This document shows positions 28,312-34,684 of a DNA stretch of 34,684 bases, piece by piece. Each line of letters begins with the position of its first letter. Within the stretch, counting starts at the first letter, position 1. Under the pieces are notes generated by a model, which made no database searches, was not told where the DNA came from, and saw nothing but the letters and a program-made list of their open reading frames with translations. The DNA comes from a virus. The DNA is taken from the IMG/VR virus record IMGVR_UViG_3300032268_000050, positions 1 to 34,684 of that record. The stretch is one strand, 5' to 3'. The position numbers and the translations under genes were made by a program.

Positions 28312-29907
28312 ATGGCATCACTTAATTTATTTACAAATAATGCATCAACTACCTTAGCTTCTGGTATCAATAGTTCTGTTACTTCATTAACAGTAGCTGG
28401 TGGTACAGGGGCTTTATTTCCAACATTAGCAGGATCAGAATACTTTTATACTACCTTAAGCAACATTGCTGGTACTATTATTGAAATTGTTAAAGTAACG
28501 GCAAGGTCAACAGACACATTTACTATTGTTCGTGGTCAAGACAATACTGCTGCTGCTTCATTTATTGCAGGTGATAAAGTAGAGTTACGAGTAACAGCTG
28601 CTGATCTTCAAAACTTTCCACAATTAGATTCTACTAATACTTTTGCACAAATTCAAACATTTACTAATGGTGTTTCTCTTGGTGTAGACTTACCAGTAGC
28701 TGAAGGTGGTACAGGGGCTTCTACTGCAGATACAGCTAGAAATAACTTAGTTGCTGCTAGATCAGGTTCTAATACAGATATTACATCTCTCTCTGGTTTA
28801 ACTACTCCATTATCAGCTGGTCAAGGTGGTACGGGTGCTACCTCATTAGTTAATGCTGGTATTGATTTAGTAACATTTACTTCAACACCTACTGCTGCAG
28901 CTACTACTACTTTACTTAGTACTAGTAACTCTGTTCAATTCTTTACAGGCACAACAACACAAACTGTAGTATTACCTTTAGCCTCTACAATGGTATTAGG
29001 TCAACGTTTTACAATCCATAATAATAGTACTGGTGCTTTAACTGTTAACTCTTCTGGAGCTAACTTAGTAGGAACTGTACAACCTAACACAACTGTTGTT
29101 ATTACTTGTATTAGTACATCAGGTACATCAGCTGCTTCTTGGGATTATGATTTTACTGGTTTTACTACAGCCCTCCCTACTGCTCGTGGTGGTACAGGCT
29201 TAACAACTATTGGTACAGCTAACCAAGTATTAGCAGTTAACTCTGGTGCAACAGCTCTTGAGTTTCAAACTGTTGCTGCTGGTGGTACTGGTACTCCATG
29301 GATTAATAGATATTTTACTTCATCAGGTACTTATACTCCTACAGCAACTACAAAATATGTAGTAGTATCAATAGGTGGAGGAGGCGGAGGCGGAGGCGGT
29401 GGTAGTGGTTATAATCAATATTGTGGTGGTCCAAATGGAAATGGATCTGCAGGTAATTCTGGACAAGCTTCTTCTTTTGGTAGCCATATAACTGCTAATC
29501 CTGGAAATGCTGGAAATGGTGCTTCAGGTGGTGTTACAGCAGGTAACAATGGTAATGCCGGTTCGGCTACTTCTCAAGGAGCAAATACTGTAGAAATTGT
29601 ACAAGGTTTTTCAAGTACTTCTGGTGCAGCAGGAATTGTTACTTATAATACTTATGGTGCAGGTGGTGGTGGTGGTGGTGGTGGTCAGTATGCTTCACAA
29701 GATGAATGTGGCGCCTCAGCAAGACCTGGTGGTTCTGGAGCTAGTGGAGGTGTTAAAACAGTTAAAATGACTGCTGCACAATTAGGAGCAAGTGTTGCTG
29801 TTACTCTTGGTAGTGGTGGTAATGGAGGTGCAGGAGGAGGTTGGCTGGCTAATAACGGAGCTGCCGGCGGTCAAGGAACTTTAGTAGTAACGGAGTTCTT
29901 TGCTTAA
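28312..29907 (+). CDS. Tail fibre / adhesin with glycine-rich C-terminal domain (531 aa)
   Basis: The N-terminal beta domain (LASGINSSVTSLTVAGGTG, with IVRGQDNTAAASFIAGDKVE) is typical of virion-attached fibre bases. The middle carries repeats of the fibre type (VAEGGTGASTADTARNNL, SAGQGGTGATS, TARGGTGLTTIG). From about residue 355 it becomes extremely Gly/Asn/Ser-rich, with two runs of eight or more Gly, then ends in strands (VTLGSGGNGG, TLVVTEFFA). Glycine-rich distal domains serve as receptor-binding adhesins in several phages. Its stop overlaps the first oxygenase gene (TAATG). Confidence 0.85.
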   Translation: MASLNLFTNNASTTLASGINSSVTSLTVAGGTGALFPTLAGSEYFYTTLSNIAGTIIEIVKVTARSTDTFTIVRGQDNTAAASFIAGDKVELRVTAADLQNFPQLDSTNTFAQIQTFTNGVSLGVDLPVAEGGTGASTADTARNNLVAARSGSNTDITSLSGLTTPLSAGQGGTGATSLVNAGIDLVTFTSTPTAAATTTLLSTSNSVQFFTGTTTQTVVLPLASTMVLGQRFTIHNNSTGALTVNSSGANLVGTVQPNTTVVITCISTSGTSAASWDYDFTGFTTALPTARGGTGLTTIGTANQVLAVNSGATALEFQTVAAGGTGTPWINRYFTSSGTYTPTATTKYVVVSIGGGGGGGGGGSGYNQYCGGPNGNGSAGNSGQASSFGSHITANPGNAGNGASGGVTAGNNGNAGSATSQGANTVEIVQGFSSTSGAAGIVTYNTYGAGGGGGGGGQYASQDECGASARPGGSGASGGVKTVKMTAAQLGASVAVTLGSGGNGGAGGGWLANNGAAGGQGTLVVTEFFA

Positions 29908-30539
29908 TGTCTGAACTAAAAATTGCTTTATTACAAGAGCCCTTTCCTCATGCAATTATTGATAACTTTTATAATGAAGATGAACTAAAGTTAATTTGGC
30001 AGGAACTTGATTACTATACGTATTCAAATAAACTTGTTCCTGCTAGTACTTTAGGAGGGGCTACACGTAATGGTGAGAAACTACCAAAACATAATGGTGT
30101 TTCTTTAGATGAAATTTATGGTGATAATAGACAAATATCTAATATTTTAAAGTGTAATAGAAAAGTATTTGATAAAAATATACTAGAAGCTTTTGCATCA
30201 CTTAGTCCTTTAATTTGGGATATTAAAGAAGTTGATCAGGATTATACAATAATTAAATATTATGAAGATAGTGACTATTATAAATTTCATAAAGATAAAG
30301 CAAGATTTACATGTTTAACTTATTTATATAAAGAACCTAAAAGTTTTACTGGCGGTGATTTACATTTTCATCAGTTTGATTATACTATTCCTATTGTTAA
30401 TAATAGACTTATATTTTTTACTGGATGTATAGATCATGCATCAACAATATTAAATATAAATGATAAGTATAAAGATAAAAAGTTTTCAGGATTTGGTAAG
30501 TATACAATTACACAATTTCTAGGAAATACGTATGGTTAA
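29907..30539 (+). CDS. 2OG-Fe(II) oxygenase (prolyl-4-hydroxylase-like), 210 aa
   Basis: It starts with FPHAIIDNFYNEDELKLIWQ, the usual beginning of phage prolyl-hydroxylase-like proteins. The iron site is H128-x-D130 (YYKFHKDKA) and H177 (CIDHAST), with K198 (GKYTITQF) in place of the usual Arg for 2-oxoglutarate. It directly follows the tail fibre with a one-base overlap, so the fibre or a surface glycan is a candidate substrate, which is inference. Confidence 0.85.
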   Translation: MSELKIALLQEPFPHAIIDNFYNEDELKLIWQELDYYTYSNKLVPASTLGGATRNGEKLPKHNGVSLDEIYGDNRQISNILKCNRKVFDKNILEAFASLSPLIWDIKEVDQDYTIIKYYEDSDYYKFHKDKARFTCLTYLYKEPKSFTGGDLHFHQFDYTIPIVNNRLIFFTGCIDHASTILNINDKYKDKKFSGFGKYTITQFLGNTYG

Positions 30540-31041
30540 TACGAAAATATTTAGAGAGTTTTTAACAATTGAAGATTTAGATTATATAGAAACAATAATT
30601 AGTACCCCAAACTGGTCTTGTTTTCATAAATCTAATATTCAAGATCCTAATGCTTCTCTTTTTTGGCAAATGGGTAAATTAGAAAATGATGAATTCTTTT
30701 CTGTTTATTTATTAAATAAAATTAAAGAAATTACAGGTGATAACTTTGAACTTGAACGTATTTATTTTAATGCTCATAATGCTTGTAGTCAAGGGTATCA
30801 ACATACAGATTCTAAAGATAAGAATGGTAGAACATTTTTAGTTTACTGTAATAGATTCTGGAGTTTTGAACATGGTGGTGGAACTTCTATTTTAAATGAA
30901 AATAGAGAAGTTGAAACATATTTTCCATATCCTAGATCTGCAATATACTTTCAAAATAATCTTGAACATTTAGCTACTCCTATTAGTAAAGATTTTAAGG
31001 GTGTACGAGTTACATTAGCATTTAAATTATTTAAAATTTAA
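30532..31041 (+). CDS. 2OG-Fe(II) oxygenase family protein (169 aa)
   Basis: Iron and cosubstrate residues are H91-x-D93 (GYQHTDSKDKNG), H146 (NNLEHLATPI) and R159 (GVRVTLAF). The GGGTSIL strand and FPYPRSAIYF are also typical of phage members. It overlaps the previous oxygenase gene by 8 bases, so the two are coupled and may act in sequence or as partners. The substrate is unknown. Confidence 0.85.
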   Translation: MVNTKIFREFLTIEDLDYIETIISTPNWSCFHKSNIQDPNASLFWQMGKLENDEFFSVYLLNKIKEITGDNFELERIYFNAHNACSQGYQHTDSKDKNGRTFLVYCNRFWSFEHGGGTSILNENREVETYFPYPRSAIYFQNNLEHLATPISKDFKGVRVTLAFKLFKI

Positions 31042-31043
31042 AT

Positions 31044-31211
31044 ATGAAAAAAGAAATAGTTTTACATAGAATAAATACCTGTAAGTCTTGTGAAAATATG
31101 TTTACAACTTTAGGTATTATAAGATGTAAACTTTGTGGTTGTGCTATGCAAGCTAAAGTATTATTAAAAGATAGTAAATGCCCAATAGATAAATGGAGTT
31201 CTGAAGAATAA
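31044..31211 (+). CDS. Small four-Cys-pair zinc protein (55 aa, DUF6171-like)
   Basis: It has NTCKSCENM, RCKLCGCAMQAKVLLKDSKC and PIDKW. The spacing CxxC...CxxCGCxM..K..L....CP..KW is a signature I recall as DUF6171, a tiny zinc-binding family scattered through phages beside fibre or glycan genes (name from memory). Its function is unknown. It lies between the second oxygenase and the sulfotransferase-like gene, sharing one base with the latter's ATG. Confidence 0.75.
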   Translation: MKKEIVLHRINTCKSCENMFTTLGIIRCKLCGCAMQAKVLLKDSKCPIDKWSSEE

Positions 31212-31732
31212 TGTATAGCATATTTCATACGTCACACTGTGGTTCAACCTTATTAGCTTGTAAATTAAGTAAATCAATACCTACAATAACAGAACCTGAT
31301 TGGTCTCATGATGCTAGAAATATAGAAGACCTTTGGGAAAAGGTTGACTTTCTAAAAAAACATCATCCTAAAGATACATTAGTAAAGTACTCTAGTTTAA
31401 TTTGTGATGTTATGCCACATTTAGAAGGTAGAAAAGTATTTTTATATAGTAACTTTGAAAAACATATTAAATCTTTATCTAAATACTTTACAGACAATTC
31501 AGCTTATGAAGCTCAAAGTGAAGCATTGTTTTGGACAAAAAGATTTACATGGGCTGTAATTTCTAATGATACTTTATATGTAGACTCTGATTACTTTTTA
31601 AATAATCAAGAAGAAGTTTGTAAAGTAATTTGTGAACATTTTGAAATTGAATATAAACCAGTTGAAGTTTTATTTAATGTAAAACGTTCTGGTTATAATC
31701 ATCATAATACTCCTATTAATGTAGGATATTAA
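31211..31732 (+). CDS. Sulfotransferase-like protein (173 aa)
   Basis: The N-terminus FHTSHCGSTLLACKLSKS resembles the 5'-phosphosulfate-binding loop of PAPS-dependent sulfotransferases (S/G-STLL), followed by the common TEP. The end DTLYVDSDYFLNNQEEVCKV, then FEIEY, matches the typical late helix pair (Y.D...D....V..I...). The usual 3'-phosphate-binding Arg/Ser segment is not obvious (YSNFEKHIKSL). It would transfer sulfate to a glycan or protein. An APS kinase-like gene two genes downstream could supply PAPS. Confidence 0.6.
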   Translation: MYSIFHTSHCGSTLLACKLSKSIPTITEPDWSHDARNIEDLWEKVDFLKKHHPKDTLVKYSSLICDVMPHLEGRKVFLYSNFEKHIKSLSKYFTDNSAYEAQSEALFWTKRFTWAVISNDTLYVDSDYFLNNQEEVCKVICEHFEIEYKPVEVLFNVKRSGYNHHNTPINVGY

Positions 31733-31734
31733 TT

Positions 31735-31755
31735 TTGTATAATAATATTATACAA
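31735..31755 (+). repeat. Perfect inverted repeat covering a TTG start codon
   Basis: TTGTATAAT, a three-base centre AAT, and ATTATACAA form nine pairs. The first three bases are the TTG start of the following oxygenase gene. In RNA this hairpin would hide the start codon. Confidence 0.6.
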
Positions 31756-32277
31756 GGTGAGGTTAATAAAGAACTTTCTGACTATATTTATAATACTATA
31801 ATTTCTGATAATTTTGGTTGGTATTGGAATGAACTTCAAATTAATCCTAACAAACTTGTAGATCAAATAAGTGGATTTACACATGTTTTTTATAAAAAAG
31901 ACGGATTTGTAAATTCAGCTTTTAATGTAGTTATACCATACTTATTAGATGAATTAAAAAATGTAATAGATGTAGACCATGTTGTTAGAGGACAAGCAAA
32001 TTTACTATGTAATATAAATGTTTCAGAAGAAGAAAATATTAATAGTTTACATACAGACTCTCCTGATGATAATACTTTTAGTATTTTATATTATGTTATA
32101 ACATCAGATGGAAATACTGTTATATATAATAAAGAGGGATCTAATATTAAAGTAAGTCCTATTAAAGGTAACTACGTTATATTTCCTTCAAATCTTTTAC
32201 ATAAAGCAAGTCCTCCTAAAGACAATAAAAGAAGAGTGGTAATTAATATTATTGTTAAGGGCAAATTAAAAAAATGA
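31735..32277 (+). CDS. 2OG-Fe(II) oxygenase family protein (180 aa, TTG start)
   Basis: Iron-site residues are H106-x-D108 (NSLHTDSPDDN), H156 (NLLHKASPP) and R167 (RRVVINIIVKG), with the usual GNYVIFPSN strand before the distal His. It begins with TTG, about nine bases after AGGA, and the start lies in a perfect hairpin. No other start codon lies nearby in frame. Its stop overlaps the kinase ATG by ATGA. Confidence 0.82.
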   Translation: MYNNIIQGEVNKELSDYIYNTIISDNFGWYWNELQINPNKLVDQISGFTHVFYKKDGFVNSAFNVVIPYLLDELKNVIDVDHVVRGQANLLCNINVSEEENINSLHTDSPDDNTFSILYYVITSDGNTVIYNKEGSNIKVSPIKGNYVIFPSNLLHKASPPKDNKRRVVINIIVKGKLKK

Positions 32278-32714
32278 AAATATTAATTATGGGTTTATCA
32301 GGATCTGGTAAATCTGAATTAGCAAAAGAACTTTATAGTTTGTTTCAAAGTAATGAAGAGTCCTCAGTAAGATTAAATGGGGATGAGGTTAGAGAAGCTT
32401 ATAATGACTGGGATTTTAGTACTGAAGGTCGTATTAGACAAGCAGAACGAATGTCAAAATTAGCTAAAAAGAGTGAAGCTAAATATGTTATAGCTGACTT
32501 TATAGCACCAACTAAAGTAACTAGAGATATATTTAATCCTGATTTACTTATATGGGTAGATACTATTAGGTCTAGTAAGTATACTAATACCGATGTTGTA
32601 TTTCAAAACCCTAAAAATTATAAATTTAAGATTACTAAAAAAGATGCTAAAAAAGAAGCATTAAGAATATTTAATTATTTAAAAGGAACTAAACATGAAA
32701 AATGCATTAATTAA
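32274..32714 (+). CDS. APS kinase-like P-loop kinase (146 aa)
   Basis: The Walker A loop is GLSGSGKSELAKEL (7-20), preceded by a hydrophobic strand. RLNGDEVREAYNDWDFSTEG then matches the adenylylsulfate kinase LDGDxVR...L.FS...R pattern, and RIRQAERMSKLAKKSE with VIADFIAPTK continues it. The protein is shorter than typical CysC (about 200 aa) at the C-terminus. It would phosphorylate APS to PAPS, the donor for sulfotransferases such as the neighbour at 31211. Other small-molecule kinases of the same fold are possible. Confidence 0.75.
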   Translation: MKILIMGLSGSGKSELAKELYSLFQSNEESSVRLNGDEVREAYNDWDFSTEGRIRQAERMSKLAKKSEAKYVIADFIAPTKVTRDIFNPDLLIWVDTIRSSKYTNTDVVFQNPKNYKFKITKKDAKKEALRIFNYLKGTKHEKCIN

Positions 32715-33111
32715 TCCAATTGATTTAACAGAAGGTTATCCTTCAGTTGTATCAGTAAGTGATACTAGATTTGAAACAGTACCTGAATACTATTGGGTAG
32801 AATGTCCTGATGATACAGTAACAGGTATGTATTATAATAATGGTACTTTTGTATTACCTGCACCTCCTACACCAGTACCTCCAACTCCTGTTCCTCCAAC
32901 AGCAGATGAAAACAAACAACTAGCGTTAACAAAACTAAAAAACTCTGATTGGGTAGAACTTCCTAGTGTTAGTGCTACTACATCAATTCCTCATTTAACA
33001 AATGCAAATGAATTTATAGTTTATAGAAATACATTAAGAGCTATAGCTGTAAATCCTGTAGCAGGTGATATGAATTGGCCTCTTAAACCAGTTGAGTTGT
33101 GGTCAGAATAA
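32695..33111 (+). CDS. Proline-linker protein, tail fibre assembly-like (138 aa)
   Basis: The N-terminal half is small and beta-rich (PEYYWVECPDDTVTGMYYNN). A Pro/Thr/Val linker with a repeated PPTPV unit follows at about 56-69, then a helical end (ENKQLALTKLKNSDWVELPS, NEFIVYRNTLRAIAVNP) and NWPLKP. Two-part proteins ending in this DUF4376/tail-fibre-assembly-like domain lie beside fibre genes in many phages. It is probably a fibre chaperone or accessory. It overlaps the kinase gene by 20 bases. Confidence 0.7.
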   Translation: MKNALINPIDLTEGYPSVVSVSDTRFETVPEYYWVECPDDTVTGMYYNNGTFVLPAPPTPVPPTPVPPTADENKQLALTKLKNSDWVELPSVSATTSIPHLTNANEFIVYRNTLRAIAVNPVAGDMNWPLKPVELWSE

Positions 33112-33720
33112 ATGGAGCAAGTAGACGAAACTACATATAAAGTAAAAGCATCTCATAAAGATTTTATTGGTATTTACGAAGATGTTCTTTCAAAAGAAAG
33201 ATGTCAAGAAATTATAGATAAAATGGAATCTCATATGGACTCTGATCCAGCTGAAATTGGTAAAGGATCTTCTCAATTTTCAAATGCAGATAATGGTAGA
33301 AAAGATTATCAAATATTTGCAAATAAAGTATTTAGTGGTGTTTCTAAAGAGATTAATAGTGTTTTAGATGTATGTGTTAAAGCCTACGCTGATGAGTTTT
33401 TTGTATTAAAAAACATAACAAAGATAAGATCAGAAGAAGTTAAATTACAGATGACACCTCCTCGTGGAGGGTATCATGTATGGCATGCTGAACAAGATAG
33501 TAAAGGTAACAGCGATAGAATATTAGCTTGGACATTATACTTAAATGACATACCTGATGGTGAAGGTGAAACTGAATTCTTATGGCAAGGTGTTAGAGTA
33601 AAACCTAAAACTGGCACTATGTGTATTTTTCCAGCAGCGTTTACACATACTCATAGAGGTAATCCTGTACATTCTTGCAATAAATATATAGCAACAGGTT
33701 GGTTTATTTTTAACGAATAG
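33112..33720 (+). CDS. 2OG-Fe(II) oxygenase family protein (202 aa, H-x-E type)
   Basis: Segments seen are FIGIYEDVLSKERCQEIIDK (start), then GGYHVWHAEQ with H125-x-E127, LAWTLYLNDIPDGEGETEFL, FPAAFTHTHRGN with the distal His (179 or 181), and K191 (KYIATGWF). The family usually has H-x-D; the H-x-E form occurs in some members. The wording around LNDIPDGEGETEF is typical of phage prolyl-hydroxylase-like oxygenases. It is the last of the oxygenase group before the release genes. Confidence 0.87.
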   Translation: MEQVDETTYKVKASHKDFIGIYEDVLSKERCQEIIDKMESHMDSDPAEIGKGSSQFSNADNGRKDYQIFANKVFSGVSKEINSVLDVCVKAYADEFFVLKNITKIRSEEVKLQMTPPRGGYHVWHAEQDSKGNSDRILAWTLYLNDIPDGEGETEFLWQGVRVKPKTGTMCIFPAAFTHTHRGNPVHSCNKYIATGWFIFNE

Positions 33721-33729
33721 GAGAGTAAT

Positions 33730-34095
33730 ATGGATCCAATAACTATATTATCAGCATTTTTACCAGTTGCTATGGACTTAGGTAAGTCTCTTATTAATAA
33801 GTTTGTAGCACCTGATCAATTTAAACCTGCAACCATCGAGCAGTATGCTCAAATGAAAAGCATAGACTTAGAGTTCTTTAAGGTTATGAATGACGCTGGG
33901 GCAGGTAATTCTTCTTACCCTTGGGTAGAAGCCATTGTTAGATTAATGAGACCTCTAATAGGCCTTCTTGTGCTTTCTACATGGGTATATATGCATGTAA
34001 CTGGTATAGGAACTCCTGAGGTAGATAACTTTGCTAGTGCTGTAGGTTTCTACTTATTTGGTGAGAGAAGCTTATTTTATATTAAAAAGAAATGA
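33730..34095 (+). CDS. Holin-like membrane protein (121 aa, 3TM GTA-holin type)
   Basis: The N-terminus DPITILSAFLPVAMDLGKSL is followed by a central soluble segment and hydrophobic stretches RPLIGLLVLSTWVYMHVTG (about 73-91) and FASAVGFYLFGERSLFY. The sequence resembles the small 3TM holin family also found in gene-transfer-agent release modules. It probably takes part in lysis by opening the inner membrane. AGGAG lies before the ATG, and the gene overlaps the metalloprotease gene by ATGA. Confidence 0.7.
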   Translation: MDPITILSAFLPVAMDLGKSLINKFVAPDQFKPATIEQYAQMKSIDLEFFKVMNDAGAGNSSYPWVEAIVRLMRPLIGLLVLSTWVYMHVTGIGTPEVDNFASAVGFYLFGERSLFYIKKK

Positions 34096-34430
34096 ACCTT
34101 ATAACAGTTGAATCGTGTAAAGCAGTTTACAGAATGTTATGTAGACTGCCACCATTTAACAAATATAAATTACCAAGACCTTCAGAGATAGAATTTTTAG
34201 TAGTAGACGATCCTACTATGTATGGTCAATATCAACCTGAACCTCATTGTATTACAATTAGTTCAGCTAAGATGAGTCAACTACAAACCCTTGAGAAAAC
34301 AATGGCACATGAAATGGTGCATCTTATTTTATACCTTCAGGGTAAACGATATGAACTCCATAACAAAAACTTCTATAACTTAACATATCAAATAGCCGCT
34401 ATCTATGGCTGGGAACCTAAGGATTTATAA
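34092..34430 (+). CDS. SprT-like zinc metalloprotease (112 aa)
   Basis: The zinc site is HEMVH (73-77) with a likely third ligand at H90 (YELHNKNF), preceded by HCITISSAKM. This is the SprT/zincin-like pattern found in short phage proteins near holin genes. It may act in release or in processing of a virion or host protein. It is too short for a full SprT protein. No endolysin is identifiable elsewhere in the window, so a lytic role is possible but unproven. Confidence 0.75.
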   Translation: MNLITVESCKAVYRMLCRLPPFNKYKLPRPSEIEFLVVDDPTMYGQYQPEPHCITISSAKMSQLQTLEKTMAHEMVHLILYLQGKRYELHNKNFYNLTYQIAAIYGWEPKDL

Positions 34431-34609
34431 TGGAACATTTACAAGAATCAACTAAACACATATTAGATACAGCATCAATAGCTACTGCAGTAGGAACCAT
34501 AATGCAAGTATTGCCAGCTATTGCTGCTTTATTTACAATTATTTGGACTTTAATTCGTATCTACGAAACTAAGACAATACAAAAACTATTAGGTAAAACT
34601 AAGGGATAA
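34430..34609 (+). CDS. Small one-TM holin-like peptide (59 aa)
   Basis: The ATG shares its first base with the stop of the metalloprotease gene. The peptide has a polar start (MEHLQESTKHILDTASIATA), a long hydrophobic segment (about 21-44, with LPAIAALFTIIWTLIRIYE) and a basic tail. Short proteins of this form are widespread in aquatic phages next to release genes. A holin or spanin-like membrane role is the best guess. Confidence 0.7.
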   Translation: MEHLQESTKHILDTASIATAVGTIMQVLPAIAALFTIIWTLIRIYETKTIQKLLGKTKG

Positions 34610-34610
34610 C

Positions 34611-34684
34611 ATGGCTACTTCAGGTACTACTACATTTACAGTTACCAGAGATCAAATTATTGAGGCTGCACTACGTAGTTTAGC
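34611..34684 (+). CDS. Head-tail / tail accessory protein (gp4-like), 5' end only
   Basis: Twenty-four full codons are visible before the window ends, reading MATSGTTTFTVTRDQ and then IIEAALRSL. This start is typical of the P22 gp4-like packaged-DNA-stabilisation or tail accessory proteins of podovirus-like phages. It suggests that short-tail genes continue beyond the window. Confidence 0.6.
   Translation, partial: MATSGTTTFTVTRDQIIEAALRSL

Noticed and set aside
31031-31228. Minus-strand 65-codon frame
   Set aside because: It is antisense to the small zinc protein at 31044..31211, whose Cys spacing is diagnostic.
1-34684. Integrase, attachment site, lysogeny repressor, CRISPR array or IS element
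   Set aside because: No matching protein motifs, no regularly spaced direct repeats and no terminal inverted repeats were found. The phage looks lytic from this window.
1-34684. Complete genome with terminal repeats
   Set aside because: The two ends fall inside different genes and share no sequence, so the window is a fragment of a longer genome.

Overview
The window is an internal segment of an AT-rich tailed phage genome (Caudoviricetes, probably podovirus-like). Both ends cut through genes: a class II ribonucleotide reductase on the left and a head-tail/tail accessory gene on the right. There is no integrase, repressor, tRNA gene, IS element or CRISPR array. The phage signature is clear from T7-type replication genes, a large terminase, portal, scaffold, major capsid protein, tail fibre and holin-like genes. 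The best host clue is a 23-codon gene (8669..8740) with every hallmark of PqqA, the peptide precursor of pyrroloquinoline quinone. With the AT-rich composition this points to a PQQ-dependent, probably methylotrophic aquatic bacterium (OM43/LD28-like Methylophilaceae would fit). The host call is inference.

Left arm (1..~13950), minus strand, tightly packed with ATGA and TAATG overlaps. Read in its direction of transcription it has: tiny leader peptides; one early gene closed by a textbook terminator (13176..13206); small ORFs; a peptide-ligase cluster (amidoligase, class II glutamine amidotransferase, ATP-grasp); small zinc-ribbon and unknown proteins; the replisome (primase and helicase as separate genes, family A DNA polymerase in two overlapping frames, SSB-like protein, 5'-3' exonuclease, T7 endonuclease I-like resolvase); small proteins; a 2OG-Fe(II) oxygenase; a DEDD exonuclease with a zinc ribbon; and a nucleotide module (DUF3310-like protein, NrdJ) with its own promoter. 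The plus-strand pqqA unit is inserted in this arm just upstream of the primase gene and carries its own extended -10 promoter, leader hairpin and Shine-Dalgarno.

Centre (13950..14855): about 0.9 kb without convincing genes, where the two arms diverge. It holds a GC-richer, strongly self-complementary block that looks like a structured RNA or DNA element, a 40-bp nested inverted repeat, C/G runs, an almost pure A+T tract with a 14-bp tandem repeat (candidate origin), and a consensus sigma70 promoter reading into the late genes.

Right arm (14870..34684), plus strand: small terminase-like protein, a run of small Lys-rich proteins, an HNH-like protein, large terminase, portal, a GroES-like co-chaperonin, scaffold, capsid proteins and fibre-associated proteins. 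A Gly-rich tail fibre follows, then a cassette of four 2OG-Fe(II) oxygenases, a sulfotransferase-like protein and an APS kinase-like protein, then lysis/release candidates (3TM holin-like, SprT-like metalloprotease, one-TM peptide) and a truncated gp4-like gene.

Together the genes make a self-sufficient DNA synthesis module (dNTP supply, replisome, recombination), a virion module with a folding helper, and several metabolic or modification modules. The most notable are the PqqA precursor peptide, the amidoligase trio, and the predicted PAPS/sulfotransferase/oxygenase cassette behind the fibre gene.
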